Source: Syntrophales bacterium (lineage in GTDB: Bacteria > Desulfobacterota > Syntrophia > Syntrophales > PHBD01). Taken from it: a stretch of DNA of 64,000 nt. Where the stretch lies: positions 496,001-560,000 of the forward strand of contig DAOSEM010000001.1 of assembly GCA_035363115.1 (NCBI GenBank). Direction: 5' to 3'. This document shows positions 60,176 to 64,000 of the stretch, in pieces. Position 1 is the first letter of the stretch; each line of letters begins with the position of its first letter. The notes beneath the pieces are model-generated. The model was not told the origin of the DNA and did no database searches. It was given only the letters and a program-made list of their open reading frames with translations. The position numbers and the translations under genes were made by a program.

Positions 60176-61120
60176 ATGAAAAAAATCCTTTCAACCATCT
60201 GTCTGTCTTGCCTGGTTGTCATCTTCCTTTTCCCCGCGGACCTCATTGCCCAGAGTGCCGGAACCGGGGAGATCAACTGGGTGCAGGGATACATCAGTGT
60301 GACGGGGCAAGGTGCCGCCGTGCGGGGGAGCCTGGCGCAGGCCCGGCCCCTGGCAAGGAGAGCCGCCGTCAGTGATGCCCAGCGCAACCTCCTGGAAATT
60401 ATAAAGGGAGTGAAAATCGACTCGACGACGACCGTGGAGAATTTCATCGTCGCCTCCGATGTGATCCGCTCCCACGTGAATGGGGTTGTCAAAGGTGCCC
60501 ACGTGGTCAAGGGATCGGAAAAGTACGAGCCCCAACCCGACGGGTCCGTTCTGGTGACGCTGGAGATGAGGGTGTGCATCACCGGAAACTGCGGGGCTTC
60601 CCGCTCTTCCCTGGTGCAGGCCTTGGGGATCGATCGGATCAAGCCGCCGGCATACGTGCCGCCGCCGGCACCGCCTCTTCCTATCCCGGCACCGCCTGCT
60701 GCCGCGCCGCCGGCACCGCCGGCATCGGCTCCCCCGCCGAAACCTGCCTATACCTGTGACCTGACGAAGTCCGTGACGGGTCTGGTCATCAATCTCGAAG
60801 GACTCCCCTTCGAACGGGTGCTGCTTCCGGTAATCGTGGTGGAGGAGGGGCAGACCGGCCTGTTCACCGTTTATTCAGCCAAGAACGTGAAACCGGCGGT
60901 TGTCCGAACCTTCGGTGTCGTCCGTTATGCCGATTCGGTGGATCATGCCCTGAAGGGTAATCCGCAGATCGGCACCAATGTGCTGGTTGTTCCGGCATCG
61001 TCGATCACGAAGGAAAACATGATCGTCATCAAGAGCAATGATCGTCGCGTCATCTTTGAGACGACCTGCCACGGCAACGACTATCTGGCGGATGCCAAGG
61101 TCGTGATTGCCAACCAGTGA
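60176..61120 (+). CDS. Exported LPP20-like protein
   Basis: This is a 314-residue protein with a signal peptide (about 1-25, ending LIAQSAG). The region ARRAAVSDAQRNLLEIIKGVKIDS is the LPP20-family pattern. A Pro/Ala-rich linker follows (PPPAPPLPIPAPP, about 160-195), then a C-terminal domain of about 110 residues with INLEGLPFERVLLPVIV. The fourth gene of the cassette. GGAGG lies upstream, and a strong terminator follows 16 bases after the stop. Confidence 0.75.
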   Translation: MKKILSTICLSCLVVIFLFPADLIAQSAGTGEINWVQGYISVTGQGAAVRGSLAQARPLARRAAVSDAQRNLLEIIKGVKIDSTTTVENFIVASDVIRSHVNGVVKGAHVVKGSEKYEPQPDGSVLVTLEMRVCITGNCGASRSSLVQALGIDRIKPPAYVPPPAPPLPIPAPPAAAPPAPPASAPPPKPAYTCDLTKSVTGLVINLEGLPFERVLLPVIVVEEGQTGLFTVYSAKNVKPAVVRTFGVVRYADSVDHALKGNPQIGTNVLVVPASSITKENMIVIKSNDRRVIFETTCHGNDYLADAKVVIANQ

Positions 61121-61136
61121 CCGTTTCGGGTTATGG

Positions 61137-61170
61137 ATGGAGGGACTCCCGACCGGAGTCCCTCCATTTT
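61137..61170 (+). terminator. Rho-independent terminator of the exported-protein cassette
   Basis: ATGGAGGGACTCC (61137-61149) pairs perfectly with GGAGTCCCTCCAT (61155-61167) around a CGACC loop and is followed by TTT. It ends the four-gene transcript. Confidence 0.8.
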
Positions 61171-61277
61171 GTCATGCAATCCCGGTTGAAACAGCGGCTT
61201 TTCCTCTCCAATCTCCCCTTTTCGACACAATATATAGTGGTATCTCGCCCTGATAACCCTTCTAATAGTATTTTCAC

Positions 61278-61305
61278 TTTACAAGCAGGGTTGCTTTTGT
61301 TAGAT
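61278..61305 (+). promoter_or_regulatory. Putative sigma70-type promoter for smc
   Basis: TTTACA (61278-61283) and TTAGAT (61300-61305) are separated by 16 bases, in an AT-rich stretch. It lies about 37 bases before the smc ATG and just after the terminator of the previous unit. Confidence 0.5.
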
Positions 61306-61342
61306 TCCGCCCACCGGGTATCCTCCCGGAGAGCGTAATGCT

Positions 61343-64000
61343 ATGAGACTTCAACGACTTGAAATAACGGGTTTTAAGTCTTTCCGGGATCGGGTGGTCC
61401 TTGACTTCTCGGAGGGCATCAGCGGCGTGGTCGGGCCCAACGGGTGCGGCAAGAGCAACGTTGTCGATGCCGTCCGGTGGGTCATGGGCGAGCAGCGGGT
61501 AAAGTCCCTCCGGGGCCGGAAGATGGACGACGTGATCTTCAACGGGAGCGAGGACTCCGCCCCGGTCGGCCTCGCCGAGGTCACCATGGTTCTGGCCGAC
61601 GACGGCCGCTGCTTTCCCGAGCCTTATGATGCCATGACGGAAGTCAGCATCACCCGGCGGCTCATCCGCGACGGCGACAGCGAGTATCTGATCAACAAGG
61701 TGCCCTGCCGTCTTCTGGACGTCCGGGAGTTCTTCCTTGGCACCGGGGTCGGTGTCCGGGGGTATTCCCTGGTGGAGCAGGGTAGCGTTTCCAGCCTTGT
61801 CGAGGCCAGGCCGGAAGAGCGGCGCCAGTTCATCGAGGAGGCGGCGGGCATCTCCAAGTTCAAGAGCCGCAAGGAGTCGGCCATCCGGAAGATGGAGACG
61901 ACGCGGCAGAACCTGACCCGCATGAACGACATTATCCGGGAGGTGAAGACCCAGCTGAACGCCATCTCCCGGCAGGCAAAGCGGGCCGAACAGTACAAGG
62001 CCATCCGGAAGGAGGTCCGGGAGGGCGAAATCGTCCAGATGCTGCAGGCTTACGCGGACCTGACCACGCGGAGCGCGACCCTGGAGGCGGCCCGCGATAC
62101 CGCCCGGGAGAAGGAAGAGGAGATCCGCGCGAAGCTCGGCGTGTCGGAGGCAGGCTGGGAGGCGGCCAAGACGGAGGCGGTCGCCCGGGAGGGAGACCTG
62201 AACCGCCTTCAGGAGACCTTGTACGAGCTCCGGAACGTCATCTCGTCGAAGGAACAGTCGGTCGCCTTCCAGCGCCAGCAGGTGGAAGAGCTGACGCGGC
62301 AGCGGGAGCGTGAGACGGAGGAGATCGGACAGCTCTCCGGCCGGGCGGAGGAGTTCCGGCGCGAAGCCGCCGCGGCGGAGGCCCTCGAACAGGAGCTGTC
62401 GGACGAGATTCTCAAGGCCGAAGCGGACCTGCGGGATCTGCAGGGCGCGCTGGAGGAATACCGGCAGCAGGACCGGTCGGCCCACCGGGAGCTGGAAGAG
62501 AAGAAGGTCCAGTTCATCGAACTGATCAAGGAAAAGACAACCGCCCGGAACCGCTTGACGGCCCTGCAGAAGAACCGCGAAGACCTGGAGCGGCGGGAGG
62601 CCCGGGACAGCCGGGAGCTGGAGGAGCAGACCCGCCGCCGGGAACAGCTCCGGGAAACCCTGGCGGGGCTTGCCACCGGACTCACCGAGGACGAAGGGAA
62701 ACTGGACGACCTGATCATCCGGCGGGGGGATGCCTCCGACGAATTGAAGCGCACCCGCCGGGAACTGGAAGAAACGGACGAGCTCATCACGGAACACAAG
62801 CAAGAGCTGGGACGGCGGTCGTCCCGGCTCCAGTCGCTCCGGGAATTCTACGAGGGATACGAGTGGTGCGGCGAAGGGACACGGGCCCTGCTGGGAGGCC
62901 GGCAGGAGAAGGCGCCGGACGGTCTCCCGCGGGAATCCTTCCTCGGCCTCGTGGCGGATTACATCGATGTCCCCCGGGACTACGAGGCGGCCGTGGAGGC
63001 CGTGCTGGGTGAGAAGCTCCAGTATATTCTCGTGAAAAACCAGTTCGACGGCGTCAAGGCCATCGATTACCTCAAGAACGGCGCCTTCGGGCGGTGCAGT
63101 TTTGTCCCCGTCGAGGTCCGCAACTATGCCGACGGTGGAAGCGCGACGCCGGTTCACCTACAGGAGACCGTGCGGCTCCTCGACGTCGTCCGGGTCCGTG
63201 ACGATTTCCAGGACGTAGCCTCCTGCCTGCTGGGAGACGTCCGGGTCATCTCCGACCTGTATCGCGGCGTGAACCTCTGGAGGCAGAACGGATTCCGCGG
63301 AACCTTCGTCACCCGGGACGGGGATCTGATCAGCCCGCACGGAGTCCTGACGGGGGGTGCCGCCTCGGGTGGAGAGCGGAGTCCCCTGCGGAACAAGCGG
63401 GAGATGACGGAGCTGGAGGCGGAGGTCCGGTCCCTGGAAGACGCGGTATCCGAGGCGATGGACCGGAAGAGGGAAGGCACATCGCTGATCGCCCAGTGGG
63501 AGGAGGAGCTTGTCCGGCTGCGGGGCGAGGTCCACCGGATGGAGATCCAGATCAACAGCTGGCGGAAGGACCTGGAGCGGTACGAAGATGAGTCCCGGCG
63601 CATCGATCAGCGGCTCCGTGTCCTGGGCTTCGAGCGGGAGCGCCTCCAGGCGGAGGAGCAGGAGCTCGTCCGGCAGATGCAGGAAGTGCAGGCCGAGGTC
63701 GTTTCCTGGGAAGCCCGCGAAAAATCCATGAGCGACGAGATGGCGGGCATTCAGGGCCGGTGGGACGGGATCCGGGCCGATCTCGAGGAGCGGGAATCCC
63801 TCCTGACGAACCGGAAGGTCGGCATGGCGGCCCTGCAGCAGCGCCGGGAGGCCAACGAGCGGACGCTGGAGAGGCTGAACCGTTCGCTCGACCAGACCGT
63901 CCGGGACCTGGAGGCCCGGCAGGCCGGCATCGAGACGGCCGGTCGGAAACTGGCGGAATTAGCAACCCGGATCGAGGAGGACAAAGCTGCCCTGAAGGCA
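61343..64000 (+). CDS. smc: SMC chromosome segregation protein, 3' truncated by window end
   Basis: Open from ATG 61343 to the window edge, 886 codons. MRLQRLEITGFKSF begins the head and GPNGCGKSN at 31-39 is Walker A. Long coiled-coil segments follow, then the hinge (about 510-680) with EAVLGEKLQYILV and DYLKNGAFGRCSF, and the second coil starts after. ATPase signature and Walker B would lie beyond the window. SMC with ScpA/ScpB compacts and separates chromosomes. The usual length is about 1150-1200 residues, so roughly a quarter is missing. Confidence 0.95.
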   Translation, partial: MRLQRLEITGFKSFRDRVVLDFSEGISGVVGPNGCGKSNVVDAVRWVMGEQRVKSLRGRKMDDVIFNGSEDSAPVGLAEVTMVLADDGRCFPEPYDAMTEVSITRRLIRDGDSEYLINKVPCRLLDVREFFLGTGVGVRGYSLVEQGSVSSLVEARPEERRQFIEEAAGISKFKSRKESAIRKMETTRQNLTRMNDIIREVKTQLNAISRQAKRAEQYKAIRKEVREGEIVQMLQAYADLTTRSATLEAARDTAREKEEEIRAKLGVSEAGWEAAKTEAVAREGDLNRLQETLYELRNVISSKEQSVAFQRQQVEELTRQRERETEEIGQLSGRAEEFRREAAAAEALEQELSDEILKAEADLRDLQGALEEYRQQDRSAHRELEEKKVQFIELIKEKTTARNRLTALQKNREDLERREARDSRELEEQTRRREQLRETLAGLATGLTEDEGKLDDLIIRRGDASDELKRTRRELEETDELITEHKQELGRRSSRLQSLREFYEGYEWCGEGTRALLGGRQEKAPDGLPRESFLGLVADYIDVPRDYEAAVEAVLGEKLQYILVKNQFDGVKAIDYLKNGAFGRCSFVPVEVRNYADGGSATPVHLQETVRLLDVVRVRDDFQDVASCLLGDVRVISDLYRGVNLWRQNGFRGTFVTRDGDLISPHGVLTGGAASGGERSPLRNKREMTELEAEVRSLEDAVSEAMDRKREGTSLIAQWEEELVRLRGEVHRMEIQINSWRKDLERYEDESRRIDQRLRVLGFERERLQAEEQELVRQMQEVQAEVVSWEAREKSMSDEMAGIQGRWDGIRADLEERESLLTNRKVGMAALQQRREANERTLERLNRSLDQTVRDLEARQAGIETAGRKLAELATRIEEDKAALKA

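Noticed and set aside
60640..60750. CCGCCGGCACCGCC-type repetition
   Set aside because: It encodes the Pro/Ala-rich linker of the LPP20-like protein and is not a separate repeat element.

Overview
The window is high-GC DNA from a Gram-negative bacterium. It carries LPS/O-antigen genes, lipoproteins, an LPS-type family 9 glycosyltransferase and HtrA. Three features point to an anaerobic member of the Desulfobacterota (former Deltaproteobacteria), possibly Syntrophales-like: a desulforedoxin-type metal site fused to a histone-H1-like tail, a UXX-star-type selenoprotein, and a terminal-inverted-repeat element (AGGCTGTT.AAAAA ends) that I associate with that group. The taxonomic call is an inference. 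I saw no tRNA, rRNA or CRISPR array.

Bases 1 to about 41,050 form one long plus-strand polysaccharide (O-antigen/capsule) locus. It starts inside a thiamine-diphosphate E1-beta-like gene. Next come a GDP-fucose-synthase-like reductase and a ColD/E1-type dehydratase with His in place of the PLP lysine, a set that resembles a route to a branched 3,6-dideoxyhexose. The middle (5.7-19.8 kb) has Gmd, a sugar nucleotidyltransferase, several SDR epimerase/dehydratases, GT2 and GT4 glycosyltransferases, a GT11 fucosyltransferase, an FkbM-like methyltransferase and an AsnB. A lower-GC Wzy-like/Wzx pair (19.8-22.6 kb) precedes a HisH/HisF/WbpG amidotransferase trio. The trio is followed by a second flippase, a WbpB-like dehydrogenase, a GNAT acetyltransferase and an initiating sugar transferase. 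Then come a second thiamine-diphosphate E1 pair with a DegT aminotransferase, a second O-antigen polymerase/ligase, a class I aminotransferase, a WbpM-like dehydratase, an LhgO-like oxidoreductase and a family 9 glycosyltransferase. Genes overlap or abut almost throughout, so the locus probably works as a few long transcripts. The duplicated flippase and polymerase, and the changes in base composition, suggest a mosaic.

From 41.1 to 51.9 kb the genes are mostly on the minus strand and are housekeeping or stress genes: lipoprotein, rhomboid protease, TraB-like protein, MBL hydrolase, desulforedoxin/H1-like fusion, alpha/beta hydrolase, nitroreductase and HtrA. The stretch ends with a small operon of cyclic-nucleotide-binding protein, two-selenocysteine protein and ferritin-like protein. 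The selenoprotein (51111-51329) is read through two in-frame UGA codons, each followed by a good hairpin, and ordinary gene finding would miss it. Two copies of a ~131-bp palindromic repeat flank part of this area (39.74 and 43.88 kb).

From 52.0 to 64.0 kb there is an NlpC/P60 hydrolase overlapping truA, small conserved proteins, and a plus-strand cassette of four exported proteins (lipoprotein, beta-propeller, small secreted protein, LPP20-like protein) closed by a terminator. The window ends inside smc.
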